A DNA stretch of 64,000 bases from an uncultured Planktomarina sp. (GTDB lineage: Bacteria; Pseudomonadota; Alphaproteobacteria; Rhodobacterales; Rhodobacteraceae), in NCBI GenBank assembly GCA_905181815.1, contig CAJIZA010000001.1, forward strand, positions 372,001 through 436,000. The letters run 5' to 3'. Positions 18,103 to 26,272 of this stretch are shown here, one piece after another (within the stretch, counting starts at the first letter, position 1; each line of letters opens with the position of its first letter). A model generated the notes under the pieces. It searched no databases, was not told the DNA's origin, and was given only the letters and a program-made list of their open reading frames with translations. Made by a program: the position numbers and the translations under genes.

Positions 18103-18726
18103 ATGACAAAAAATGATCCCAGTTCGATTATCCAAATCGCCCGTGAAAATGGTAATTCTGAAGATGGGTTACCCCTAAACCTCGGGTTGCGCGTGCGCGA
18201 ATTGCGCAAGGCGCGGAATTGGACGTTAGAGCAAGCCGCAAGCCAAGCTGGTCTGGCGCGCAGCACCCTATCTAAAATCGAAAATGGGCAAATGTCTCCA
18301 ACCTATGATGCGTTAAAAAAGCTCGCCATTGGCTTGGAAATTTCCGTGCCGCAGCTATTTACTCCTCCTGTCAACAATCAGATCAACGGTCGCTTGGCTC
18401 ATACTAAAGCTGGCGAGGGGCAAAGCCATGTCACCGCCACCTATGAACATGAGCTCTTGGCCAATACATTGTCGAAAAAACGCATGTTGCCGTATCGCGC
18501 TGTGGTGCATGCCCGGTCGATGGAAGAGTTCGACGGCTGGGTGCGCCATGATGGGGAGGAATTCCTCTATGTGCTGACGGGGGTGGTCAAGCTGTATACG
18601 GAGTTCTACGAGCCAATTGAGATGCGCCGGGGCGATAGCGCCTACTACGACGCCTCTATGGGGCATAATGTGGTGACACAAAGCGCGGAAGATGCTACGA
18701 TTTTATGGGTCACATCCCTTGTTTAA
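18103..18726 (+). CDS. XRE-family transcriptional regulator with cupin domain
   Basis: 207-residue regulator: an HTH-3 DNA-binding domain (LRVRELRKARNWTLEQAASQAGLARSTLSKIENGQMSPTYDALKKLA, about 28-75) followed by a cupin-2 ligand domain (VRHDGEEFLYVLTGVVKLYTEFYEPIEMRRGDSAYYDASMGHNVV). Proteins of this build usually control the neighbouring catabolic genes. Here it is divergent from the broken CoA ligase (64-base gap), so it probably once controlled that operon. The last 24 bases overlap the convergent aquaporin gene. Confidence 0.9.
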   Translation: MTKNDPSSIIQIARENGNSEDGLPLNLGLRVRELRKARNWTLEQAASQAGLARSTLSKIENGQMSPTYDALKKLAIGLEISVPQLFTPPVNNQINGRLAHTKAGEGQSHVTATYEHELLANTLSKKRMLPYRAVVHARSMEEFDGWVRHDGEEFLYVLTGVVKLYTEFYEPIEMRRGDSAYYDASMGHNVVTQSAEDATILWVTSLV

Positions 18727-19380
18727 ATTATTGTTTTTATCAAAAATTATCCTTATTACACAAAGTGCAAGGGCCATTCCTATCAGTTGACATAAGATAA
18801 ACAGTGGCACATGGGCCGGATAAATGCCTGCAAATGTATCTGAAAGCGCCCGGGCGATGCTGACCGCTGGGTTGGCGAAACTGGTGGAGGCGGTGAACCA
18901 ATAGGCACCTGTAATATAAAGCGCGACCATTGAGGCAATGGCTTTGGAATTTAGCGCCAAACCACCGAAAACGATCAGCAGCAGCCCAAAACTTGCAAAA
19001 ATTTCCGATATCCAAAGCGGCCCACCGGTCCGCGGTGTTTGTGACAGTTGAAACAAGCTTTGGTCAAACATGGCATGGGTCAATAAGACGCCAGTTATTG
19101 CGCCAAAAATCTGCGCTGCAATAAAGGCGGCGCCACGTTTGGTTGTCATATCGCCGCGCAGCACAAATGCCAACGTTACAATGGGATTGAAATGCGCGCC
19201 AGATACCGGGCCAAATAGGGTGATAATGCAATAGAGCATGCAGCCCGTCGCGATGGCATTGGCCAATAGCGCCAAAGCAATGTTTCCATCGGCAAGGGTC
19301 TCAGCCATTATTCCACTGCCGACCACTGCAATTAACAAGAAACCCGCACCCAAAAACTCGGCGAAAATCAAATTTTTCAC
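18703..19380 (-). CDS. Aquaporin/MIP-family channel
   Basis: 225-residue membrane channel of the major intrinsic protein family, six helices plus two half-helices. The first pore motif is changed from NPA to NPI (GAHFNPIVTLAFVLRG) and the second is canonical NPA (TSFANPAVSIARALSDTFAGI). The arginine two residues after the helix-E motif is kept. NPA variants of this kind occur in water channels and in metalloid-transporting AqpS/GlpF-like members; no arsenic genes adjoin, so the substrate is open. It converges on the XRE regulator with a 24-base overlap. Confidence 0.9.
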   Translation of the reverse strand: MKNLIFAEFLGAGFLLIAVVGSGIMAETLADGNIALALLANAIATGCMLYCIITLFGPVSGAHFNPIVTLAFVLRGDMTTKRGAAFIAAQIFGAITGVLLTHAMFDQSLFQLSQTPRTGGPLWISEIFASFGLLLIVFGGLALNSKAIASMVALYITGAYWFTASTSFANPAVSIARALSDTFAGIYPAHVPLFILCQLIGMALALCVIRIIFDKNNNLNKGCDP

Positions 19381-19411
19381 TGTGCACCTACCCTAACATT
19401 TACCCAAGCAC

Positions 19412-21232
19412 CTATTGTGCCTCATACCACCATACATCGGGCAAAAACCCAATCCAATCGCCATACATCGGCAGCCGTTGAGGGTATTTGATTTCTTTGA
19501 CATGGGCCAATCTGCTGAAAGAACTCGTATGGATTGGAATTACATAACGACCCGCGGTTACAATCCGGTCCAGCGCTTTCACGGCTGCGAGAAATTCTTC
19601 GTGGCTAGTTGATCCCACCAATTTGGCAATCATTGCTTCTGCGGCAGGAGAGTTCATACCCATCCAATTGCGGGTGCCGGGCTGCTCGACCCCATCGCCG
19701 CCCCAATAGAGCATCTGCTCATTGCCGGGGCTGAGCGACAGGCCACGCCGATAATAGGCCATATCAAAGTCATAGATCTGCGTGCGTTCTTTGTATTGCG
19801 CCGAATCTAGCACCTCGGTCGTCAGGGTGATTCCAAGACGTTCAAGGGCTTGTTGGTATATATCCATCATTGATTGGCTTTCCGTATCGCCTTGTTTCAA
19901 CGTGACGGTGATTTCAAATGGCGTACCCTGGGCGTTGCGGCGCAGACCGTCTTGCACAGTCCAACCGGCTTGAGAAAGCAAAGCATCGGCTGCGCGAACA
20001 TTCCTGCGATTGCGCGCACTGCCATCCGATTGTGGTAAGCGGTACCCCTCAATCGTGCCGGGCAGAAGACTACCCGAAAAGGGCTCCAACAACTCAAGCA
20101 CCCGACCCTTGGCCAGTCCGTCCTCCATAGACAGCACCGAATTTGAGAAATAGGAGGTGATCCGCTCCTGCCGTCCGCCGGTGTTGGCTTGATTGATGAA
20201 CTCAAAATTAAACGCCGAGATCAAAGCTTCGCGCACGCGCCAGTCTTCGAACTTGGGCTTGCGGGTGTTCATCACAAACCCCGTGATGCCGCTCGGGCGT
20301 TGGTGGGGAATGATAGATTTGACTATCTTCCCGGTTTGAACGGCGTTAAAATTGTAAGAGTTTTCCCAGCGCTCCGCATTTAGCTCTCGAAATGAGGAAG
20401 ATTCGCCCGCCTTAAACGCTTCAAACTGCACGGATCCATCGGCGTAGAAATCCAATCTGATTTCATCAAAATTGTTTGTCCCCCGACGAAATCCAATATC
20501 TTTGCCCCAATAATCTGGATTGCGCATCAGGCGGACATAGTTTCCAGGATCAAAATCGCCGATGACGTAAGGCGCACTGGAAATGGGGATGACATCAAGG
20601 CCAGAGTTTTCGAAATCCGCCGTCTTCCATTGTGCCTTTTTCAAAATTGGTCTGAGGCCCACCAAGAGGGCCAATTCACGATCTTCAGCCACAAAGGTGA
20701 ATTTCACCTTGCGCGGTCCAGTCTGGGTGACCGTTTCAATTTTTTTCCAAAGCCCATGGTATCGCGGATGGCCGATTGTTCCCAAAGTTTCATATGACCA
20801 AATCACATCCTCCACTGTCACCGGGCTGCCATCAGAGAATCGTGCCTCTGCATGTAGCGAAAATTCAACCCATCGGCGGCTCTCATCGGTTTCAATCGAT
20901 TCGGCCAATAGCGTGTAGAGGGTAAACGGTTCGTCATAGGAACGGCCCATCAAGCTCTCATAGGCCAGAAACCGAAGCTGCCAAGGCACCGAGCCTTTGC
21001 GGACATGCGGATTAAGTGAGGTGAAGGTGCCTCCTTCTGCGGAAACGATGGTCCCCCCCTTAGGAGCGTCTGAGTTCGCATAGGGTAGGGACACAAAATC
21101 ATGTGGTAATGCAGGTTCACCATACATAGCTATGCCATGTTGTGGCTCTGCCATCCCCAAATTGGCCGAAAGCAAAGCACTGGCAAAACCCACGCCAAAA
21201 AGTTTCGAATTGATCCCTATTTCATGTATCAT
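19412..21232 (-). CDS. Extracellular solute-binding protein, family 5 (YejA-like), orphan
   Basis: Periplasmic substrate-binding protein of the oligopeptide/nickel class (SBP_bac_5), 606 residues from the chosen start. The mature protein opens with HGIAMYGEPALPHDFVSLPYANSDAPKGG and contains the family block FSDGSPVTVEDVIWSYE, close to YejA-type peptide binders. The ATG at 21232 is preferred over an upstream GTG at 21259: AAAGGAT lies about 9 bases upstream of it, and the protein then starts with a signal peptide ending near GMA/EPQ. The GTG lies inside an inverted repeat. No permease or ATPase gene is nearby, so it works with a transporter encoded elsewhere or as a sensor. Confidence 0.9.
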   Translation of the reverse strand: MIHEIGINSKLFGVGFASALLSANLGMAEPQHGIAMYGEPALPHDFVSLPYANSDAPKGGTIVSAEGGTFTSLNPHVRKGSVPWQLRFLAYESLMGRSYDEPFTLYTLLAESIETDESRRWVEFSLHAEARFSDGSPVTVEDVIWSYETLGTIGHPRYHGLWKKIETVTQTGPRKVKFTFVAEDRELALLVGLRPILKKAQWKTADFENSGLDVIPISSAPYVIGDFDPGNYVRLMRNPDYWGKDIGFRRGTNNFDEIRLDFYADGSVQFEAFKAGESSSFRELNAERWENSYNFNAVQTGKIVKSIIPHQRPSGITGFVMNTRKPKFEDWRVREALISAFNFEFINQANTGGRQERITSYFSNSVLSMEDGLAKGRVLELLEPFSGSLLPGTIEGYRLPQSDGSARNRRNVRAADALLSQAGWTVQDGLRRNAQGTPFEITVTLKQGDTESQSMMDIYQQALERLGITLTTEVLDSAQYKERTQIYDFDMAYYRRGLSLSPGNEQMLYWGGDGVEQPGTRNWMGMNSPAAEAMIAKLVGSTSHEEFLAAVKALDRIVTAGRYVIPIHTSSFSRLAHVKEIKYPQRLPMYGDWIGFLPDVWWYEAQ

Positions 21233-21252
21233 CTGGGGTTGATCCTTTGATT

Positions 21253-21269
21253 TTGCCACGCTGTGGCAA
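21253..21269. repeat. Inverted repeat upstream of the solute-binding-protein gene
   Basis: TTGCCAC-gct-GTGGCAA, a perfect 7-bp inverted repeat around a 3-base centre. It lies 20 bases before the start codon at 21232, so it may be an operator or a hairpin in the mRNA leader. It also contains the GTG of the longer possible reading frame. No regulator can be assigned. Confidence 0.5.
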
Positions 21270-21308
21270 TAGGCTAGCGTGGTAATATTATATTTTCAAA
21301 CTTTTAGC

Positions 21309-21337
21309 TTGGAGCCGCTAAACAGATTGTTTATAGT
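21309..21337 (+). promoter_or_regulatory. Candidate promoter of the small RNA
   Basis: TTGGAG, 17-base spacer, TATAGT. The -10 matches the consensus in five of six positions; the -35 keeps only the TTG, as is common in Rhodobacteraceae. Transcription would begin near 21344, about 10 bases before the first RNA hairpin. Confidence 0.4.
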
Positions 21338-21343
21338 CAAACT

Positions 21344-21420
21344 ACTGCTCGATAGGTTTCTTGCCTGTATGAAACCTGCCTCAATAACTTAACGCCAGCT
21401 TCGTGCTGGCGTTTTTTTTG
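21344..21420 (+). ncRNA. Candidate small regulatory RNA, about 77 nt
   Basis: An unassigned plus-strand transcript predicted from sequence only. It begins after a promoter-like element (21309-21337), folds a 7-bp hairpin AGGTTTC/GAAACCT (21354-21377, 10-base loop), has a single-stranded link tgcctcaataactt, and ends in a strong intrinsic terminator (21391-21419). Both flanking genes are on the minus strand, so the terminator serves no annotated coding gene. The form (two hairpins, last one a U-tailed terminator) is typical of Hfq-bound small RNAs, and hfq is in the window. I do not recognise the family. Confidence 0.45.
21391..21419 (+). terminator. Intrinsic terminator, plus strand
   Basis: AACGCCAGC / GCTGGCGTT, a 9-bp perfect stem with loop ttcgt, followed by a run of eight T in all. 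On the minus strand there is no T-run after the stem, so it points to a plus-strand transcript. Confidence 0.85.
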
Positions 21421-21444
21421 TATTTGCCGACACGATGAGCCCCC

Positions 21445-22050
21445 TCAACTGCTAAGTAACAAAGCTGCGATAGTCCACATAGTCATGCCAACCAAAATAT
21501 CCAGCAGACGCCAGGCCTTGCTGGATCCCATAATAGGCGCCAAAAGTCTGGCACAGAATCCTAGGACGCAAAAAAACACCAAAGAGCCAAAACTGGCACC
21601 GGTCGCAAAGGCATAACGCAGGCTATCAGCATTATATTGTGCCGAAACGGCGCCGATTAGGCCGATTGTGTCGAGGTATACATGCGGGTTTAGAAAGGTG
21701 AAACCAGCCAAAGTCATCAGAGTCTTTTTGAGACTCTGCCGTCCCTCACCAAGCTCTAAACGATAGTCTCCCAGGTAGGCCGCGCGAAAACGTAGGACGC
21801 CATAGGCGCATAAAAACAATGCGCCGCCCCAGGTCATCAGACGGGTGATCCCCGGAGCCATCTGTGCCAAAATTCCAAAGCCAATCACCCCTGTCCAAAT
21901 CAGGAATGCATCGCTTGCAGCGGCAAATAGGCAAAGTGGCAAAACATGGCGGCGTAGAATGCCCTGACGCAGGATGAACACATTTTGCGCGCCCACCGCC
22001 AGTATCAGCGACATGAGAGTAATAAACCCGGTGACAAACGCCTGTGTCAC
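21445..22050 (-). CDS. LysE/ArgO-family amino-acid exporter
   Basis: 201-residue inner-membrane exporter with about six helices. The family block near the N-terminus, FITLMSLILAVGAQNVFILRQGILRRHV, and the conserved FTFLNPHVYLDTIGLIGAVS place it with LysE/ArgO, which export basic amino acids such as lysine and arginine; the actual substrate is inferred. Its ATG overlaps the stop of the DUF502 gene by 4 bases, so the two are co-translated. No LysG/ArgP-type regulator adjoins it. Confidence 0.9.
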   Translation of the reverse strand: MTQAFVTGFITLMSLILAVGAQNVFILRQGILRRHVLPLCLFAAASDAFLIWTGVIGFGILAQMAPGITRLMTWGGALFLCAYGVLRFRAAYLGDYRLELGEGRQSLKKTLMTLAGFTFLNPHVYLDTIGLIGAVSAQYNADSLRYAFATGASFGSLVFFCVLGFCARLLAPIMGSSKAWRLLDILVGMTMWTIAALLLSS

Positions 22051-22745
22051 GCGCTATTTGGAGCTTTGTCTTCGGGATAGACTAGACCAGCCGATATAAT
22101 CAGCTTCGCAGCATCCTCAACTGACATCTGCAACTCTTTGATATCCTCGCTTGGAACAAACAAAAGAAAGCCAGAGGTTGGGTTGGGTGTTGTAGGCACG
22201 AAGACCGAGACGAATTGATCTCCATCCGGTGCATGGGTGGCAACTTCGCCTCGGGCGGTGGTGGCGACAAAGCCGATCACCCAGATCCCTTTGCGCGGAT
22301 ATTCAATCAAACAGGCGCGGTCGAAACTGTTATTTTTTTGGTTAAATACCGTTTCTGCGATTTGCTTGACGCCGCTATAGATTGAACGAACCACGGGCAT
22401 ACGGCGCACCAAACCTTCGGCCCAGCGAAGCAAAGACCGTCCGACGAATCCTTTGCCGAGCCAGCCAACGACAAAGGTGAATACTAAAAAGACAATGAGA
22501 CCAAAACCGCGAACGTCATATTGATCGCTAAGCTGAATGTTGAAAAGAGTTTGGATGTAGCGATCGGGCTGATAGCTGTCAGGGACAATCGCCCAGACCC
22601 GCGCATCAATCCACCCCACGACCGACCAAATCAACCAAGCCGTCAGGCCAATTGGCGCGATAATCACCAGTCCAGTAAAGAAATTTGAGCGCATCGCACC
22701 CATCCAACCTTGACGTCTCTGGCCTTGATCTGGCGGCATTTTCAT
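22047..22745 (-). CDS. DUF502-family membrane protein
   Basis: 232 residues. Two membrane helices (about 21-45 and 82-104), then the DUF502 core LVRRMPVVRSIYSGVKQIAETVF, FDRACLIEYPRKGIWVIGFVT-like and VFVPTTPNPTSGFLLFVP. The family is widespread in bacteria and plants (LCV-like proteins), with no established biochemical role. First gene of a two-gene unit with the LysE exporter (4-base overlap). Confidence 0.9.
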   Translation of the reverse strand: MKMPPDQGQRRQGWMGAMRSNFFTGLVIIAPIGLTAWLIWSVVGWIDARVWAIVPDSYQPDRYIQTLFNIQLSDQYDVRGFGLIVFLVFTFVVGWLGKGFVGRSLLRWAEGLVRRMPVVRSIYSGVKQIAETVFNQKNNSFDRACLIEYPRKGIWVIGFVATTARGEVATHAPDGDQFVSVFVPTTPNPTSGFLLFVPSEDIKELQMSVEDAAKLIISAGLVYPEDKAPNSA

Positions 22746-22819
22746 GAAGTGTCCTATTTTCCTGTCGTCCGTGGTTTAGCCAGCACACTCTCACGTTACA
22801 AGATTTTTTGTATGCAACT

Positions 22820-23743
22820 TCATGATTTAGGCAATTCCCAGCAAGATTTGGCGATCTGCGCGGCCAGACGCGCGTTGTTTTTCACCAAGGCAATATTGGT
22901 TTGCAGAGATTTTCCCTCGGTCAGCTCAAAGATACGGTTCAATAAAAACGGCGTTACAGCTTTGGCGCTTATGCCCTGCCTGTGAGCCTCATGCAGGGCC
23001 AGCTCGATCATTGGGCCAATCTCTTCAGCACTGATTTCATCGGCTTTCGGAACCGGATTAGCAATCAATTGGCCACCGCTCAAGTCCAAGGCTTGGCGCA
23101 TGCGCAATCCGGCTGCAATCTGCTGAGGGGTATCGCAGCGCAGGGGGGCTGGGATATCGCTTGCTTGCGACCAAAAGGCGGGCATGACGTCCTGACCGTA
23201 GGCAATTACAGGAACCCCATAGGTTTCGAGGACTTCCATGGTTTTGGGGATATCGAGGATGGCTTTTGGCCCGGCGGCCACAACAATAACCGCGGTGCGT
23301 GCCAATTCGCGCAAATCCGCCGAGATATCAAAGGTGAGCTCTGCGCCCCGATGTACACCGCCAATACCTCCGGTGGCAAAAACTTCAATCCCAGCTGAAT
23401 GCGCTGCAATCATCGTAGCAGCCACGGTGGTGGCACCGCTTTTGCCCTGGGCCATAACAAAGGCCATATCTGCACGCGACAATTTGGCAACATTTCGCGC
23501 CTGCGCCAGATCCGTTAATTGCTCCGAATCCAACCCGATATGCAGCTGACCGTTCAAGACCGCGATGGTCGCCGGTACCGCTCCCGCGTCGCGCACCTCT
23601 TGCTCAACAGTCCGCGCGACATCCAGATTCTGAGGAAAGGGCATGCCATGGGTGATGATGGTACTTTCCAGCGCCACAACCGGCTTGGAAAATCCAGCTC
23701 CTGTCCAAATAGCCTCTATCTCGGCACTACAGGTTAATTTCAT
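22820..23743 (-). CDS. psuG: Pseudouridine-5'-phosphate glycosidase
   Basis: Splits pseudouridine 5'-phosphate into uracil and ribose 5-phosphate, the C-C bond-breaking step in salvage of pseudouridine from RNA turnover. 307 residues with the family blocks VALESTIITHGMPFPQNL, VAATMIAAHSAGIEVFATGGIGGVHRG and ANPVPKADEI. It follows the kinase gene after 3 bases, giving the standard psuK-psuG pair. No nucleoside transporter is adjacent, so uptake must be encoded elsewhere or the substrate comes from the cell's own RNA. Confidence 0.95.
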   Translation of the reverse strand: MKLTCSAEIEAIWTGAGFSKPVVALESTIITHGMPFPQNLDVARTVEQEVRDAGAVPATIAVLNGQLHIGLDSEQLTDLAQARNVAKLSRADMAFVMAQGKSGATTVAATMIAAHSAGIEVFATGGIGGVHRGAELTFDISADLRELARTAVIVVAAGPKAILDIPKTMEVLETYGVPVIAYGQDVMPAFWSQASDIPAPLRCDTPQQIAAGLRMRQALDLSGGQLIANPVPKADEISAEEIGPMIELALHEAHRQGISAKAVTPFLLNRIFELTEGKSLQTNIALVKNNARLAAQIAKSCWELPKS

Positions 23744-23746
23744 ATT

Positions 23747-24640
23747 CTATCCTTCTGATTTCCCGGACACATAAGCTGCCGCGGCATTTGAAGCCGATTG
23801 GAGCGCTTGCAATGCGCCAGCACCACGCAGCTCTGCGGCGATATGTGCGGCCATAAATGTGTCGCCTGCGCCTGTGACACGGCTTGCCAAAACAGCAGGG
23901 GGCAGTGCGAGAACGCAGCCGTCGACATCGGCCTTCGCAGCGGCTTTGGGGCCATGGGTCACGACTGCGCGATTGGCGCCGCGATACACCAAAGCTGAAG
24001 CGGCTGCAGCCGCGTCGCTGAAATCACGCCCCAAAATCAACTCCACTTCTTCAACATTGACATAAAGCGTTGCGCCCGGATGCCCGAGCAGCGGCAGCAA
24101 TCGCTCCGCCTTGCCCGGAGAGGCTGGAGCGATCCGCAAATCAGCTCTGTCAAACAGCGGAGAGGCGGCGATCTGCGCCAAAAGACCAACGGTCAGATTG
24201 CCGTCAAGCGCAATCAAGCCACTAAAAGGCTGCTTAGCCTGTCCCAAACGTCCGTCAGCCAGCGGGCGCAAAATCTTGTCTCCCGCCGCTTCAAGTGAAT
24301 GGGCATCCGCAATCGCGGCAATGAGCCCATTACTGCCCTCTATTGCCATATAGCGGTCGGTAGGTAGGTCTTGGGAGCGGTAGAGATAGTCAGTATTGAG
24401 CCCCAGGACTTCAGCAGCAGCAATCAATTTCTGTCCATCGAGATCCTGCCCAACCACAGACAGAAGTGCCGGATGCAGATCAAATCTCTTTAAGGTCATG
24501 GCAATATTCATGGCCACGCCACCAGGCAGCCGCGTTATGCGGCCTGGCACATCGGATCCGGCCTGCATGGCACGGGTAGAGCGGCCAATGATATCCCACA
24601 GTACCGAACCGATGCACAATATATCTGGACTTTGCTTCAT
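23747..24640 (-). CDS. psuK: PfkB-family kinase, probable pseudouridine kinase
   Basis: Phosphorylates pseudouridine at the 5' position for PsuG. About 297 residues from the chosen start. It opens with ILCIGSVLWDIIGRS, carries the ribokinase-family glycine pair (RLPGGVAMNIAMTLKRF) and ends with the catalytic signature VTGAGDTFMAAH, where the Asp is the base. The frame is open up to 24754. I chose the ATG at 24640 because PfkB proteins begin close to the ILCIGS strand; ATGs at 24658 and 24679 have no better ribosome site. The function is assigned from the family and the psuG neighbour. Confidence 0.88.
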   Translation of the reverse strand: MKQSPDILCIGSVLWDIIGRSTRAMQAGSDVPGRITRLPGGVAMNIAMTLKRFDLHPALLSVVGQDLDGQKLIAAAEVLGLNTDYLYRSQDLPTDRYMAIEGSNGLIAAIADAHSLEAAGDKILRPLADGRLGQAKQPFSGLIALDGNLTVGLLAQIAASPLFDRADLRIAPASPGKAERLLPLLGHPGATLYVNVEEVELILGRDFSDAAAAASALVYRGANRAVVTHGPKAAAKADVDGCVLALPPAVLASRVTGAGDTFMAAHIAAELRGAGALQALQSASNAAAAYVSGKSEG

Positions 24641-24920
24641 ATCTGATCTCTGCTTCATAAGGGTTTGTGGCAAACTCATCTGTGAGAGACAAGTTCTTTT
24701 GCGCATTGTGACGCTGTAGGCCGCAGCCTTACGCGCCTTTGTAGAACGCGCCAAGCAGGGGCATGAGTAAGAGCTTGCTATTTTGTAAAAAATCTCTTAT
24801 TCAACTCCCGCGACGTTACATCTATCGGCATAACTGCTCCTTACGGCTCAGTCTTTCGATCTAGCACTGACTTAGCCACACTGCTGCATTCCGCGGGCAG
24901 ATCAAACAAGGAGAACGACG

Positions 24921-25127
24921 ATGGCTACTGGCACCGTCAAATGGTTTAACACTTCAAAAGGTTTCGGCTTTATCGCTCCCGATGGCGGCTCTAAAGATGT
25001 TTTTGTACACATCTCTGCTGTTGAGCGTGCCGGCTTGACTGGTTTGAATGATGACCAAAAAGTAACATTCGATATCGAACCTGGCCGTGACGGCCGCGAA
25101 AGCGCGACAAACATCGCTTTGGCATAA
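24921..25127 (+). CDS. CspA-family cold-shock protein
   Basis: 68-residue single OB-fold nucleic-acid binder. RNP1 is KGFGFI and RNP2 is VFVHIS, both intact, and the protein starts MATGTVKWFN as usual. AAGGAGAAC is a strong ribosome site 5 bases before the ATG. A long leader and its own terminator (25169-25203) indicate a single-gene transcript. Confidence 0.96.
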   Translation: MATGTVKWFNTSKGFGFIAPDGGSKDVFVHISAVERAGLTGLNDDQKVTFDIEPGRDGRESATNIALA

Positions 25128-25168
25128 GGTCCGGCCTCCGTTTCGGAGCCGATATCTTTAGGTTTTGT

Positions 25169-25203
25169 AAAGGGCGTGCCGGAAATGGCGCGCCCTTTTA
25201 ACT
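25169..25203 (+). terminator. Intrinsic terminator of the cold-shock gene
   Basis: A 12-bp stem (AAAGGGCGTGCC with GGCGCGCCCTTT, one wobble pair, loop ggaaat) followed by T-rich sequence, 42 bases after the stop codon of the cold-shock gene. Confidence 0.85.
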
Positions 25204-25313
25204 TTTTACCCTCAAACGCTGAAAAGTGATAAAAACGGTTTGAATATTCATATTTTATGGCGCTTTTCGCTTGCCAAGGGGCAGGGGGGCGACTAAAGCA
25301 ACCATACTTCGCA

Positions 25314-25386
25314 GGTGGGGTTTGGGCCTTTGAGGGAGAAATCCTCAAAAGTCCGCCGGTTGAGAGCAATCTCTGACATCCCCACC
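25314..25386 (+). ncRNA. Structured 5' leader of rpsB (candidate autoregulatory element)
   Basis: Between the cold-shock terminator and rpsB lies sequence that folds as a closed multi-stem unit. Outer helix GGTGGGG (25314-25320) pairs with CCCCACC (25380-25386). Inside it are TTTGAGG/CCTCAAA (25329-25335 with 25343-25349) and a small AGAG/CTCT stem (25363-25366 with 25371-25374). It ends 27 bases before the start codon. Ribosomal protein S2 represses its own rpsB-tsf message through a leader in E. coli, so this may be the equivalent here. That role is inference. Confidence 0.45.
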
Positions 25387-25413
25387 GAGGCATAAACCGG
25401 AAAGGAAATGGCA

Positions 25414-26199
25414 ATGGCCGCAGATTTCACAATGCGTCAGCTCTTGGAAGCTGGCGTTCACTTTGGACACCAAACACAACGCTGGAACCCGCGTATGGGT
25501 CAATTCATCTATGGGGAGCGTAACGGCATCCACATCATGGATCTGACACAGACCGTTCCAATGCTCGATGCCGCTTTAAAAGCCATCCAGGACACCGTCG
25601 CAAAGGGCGGCCGTATCTTGTTCGTTGGTACAAAGCGTCAAGCGCAAAACCCAGTTGCAGAAGCTGCTGAGAAATGTGCACAATATTACATGAATCATCG
25701 TTGGCTGGGCGGCACGCTGACCAACTGGCAAACTGTATCCAAATCCATCAGCCGTCTGAAAGACATTGATGAGAAAATGGAAACCGGTTTTGCAGGCTTG
25801 ACCAAAAAAGAGCGTTTGGGGATGGAACGTGACCAAGGCAAACTGCAAGCCTCATTGGGCGGTATCCGTGAAATGGGCGGTGTTCCTGATTTGTTGTTCG
25901 TCATCGATGTGAACAAAGAAGATCTCGCCATTGCAGAAGCGAAAAAGCTGGGCATCCCAGTGGTGGCTGTGGTTGATACAAATTGCCCGCCCGATGGCAT
26001 TGATTACGTCATTCCAGGCAATGATGATGCGGCGCGTGCGATTGCACTTTACTGCGATCTCGCAGCGCGCGCAGCCTTGGAAGGAATGTCCGCACAGCTT
26101 GGCGCCGCTGGTGTTGACCTGGGCTCTATGGAAGAGGCTGTCCCGGAAGAGGCTATTGTCGAAGCCGCCGCGGAAGACGCTCCAGCCGCTGAGGTTTAA
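25414..26199 (+). CDS. rpsB: 30S ribosomal protein S2
   Basis: Small-subunit ribosomal protein, about 261 residues. The family start [38 protein letters not shown] is clear, and the C-terminus is the long acidic alanine-rich tail common in alphaproteobacteria. Two ATGs lie in frame at 25408 and 25414. I chose 25414 because AAAGGA then stands 7 bases upstream, whereas it is only 1 base from the first. tsf follows after 73 bases in the same operon. Confidence 0.97.
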   Translation: MAADFTMRQLLEAGVHFGHQTQRWNPRMGQFIYGERNGIHIMDLTQTVPMLDAALKAIQDTVAKGGRILFVGTKRQAQNPVAEAAEKCAQYYMNHRWLGGTLTNWQTVSKSISRLKDIDEKMETGFAGLTKKERLGMERDQGKLQASLGGIREMGGVPDLLFVIDVNKEDLAIAEAKKLGIPVVAVVDTNCPPDGIDYVIPGNDDAARAIALYCDLAARAALEGMSAQLGAAGVDLGSMEEAVPEEAIVEAAAEDAPAAEV

Positions 26200-26272
26200 G
26201 CCCAGATTGGAAGGTTACATCGGTTGCGGGAAACCGCAGCCGAGATTCTCATATAGGAAAAGGAACACGATT

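Noticed and set aside
21233-21259. GTG at 21259 as the start of the solute-binding protein
   Set aside because: It lies in an inverted repeat, has no ribosome site, and would place charged residues before the signal peptide; ATG at 21232 has AAAGGAT upstream.
25931-26272. Upstream extension of the tsf reading frame into rpsB
   Set aside because: It overlaps the rpsB end in another frame, lacks EF-Ts similarity, and the ATG at 26273 has a perfect ribosome site and the canonical protein start.
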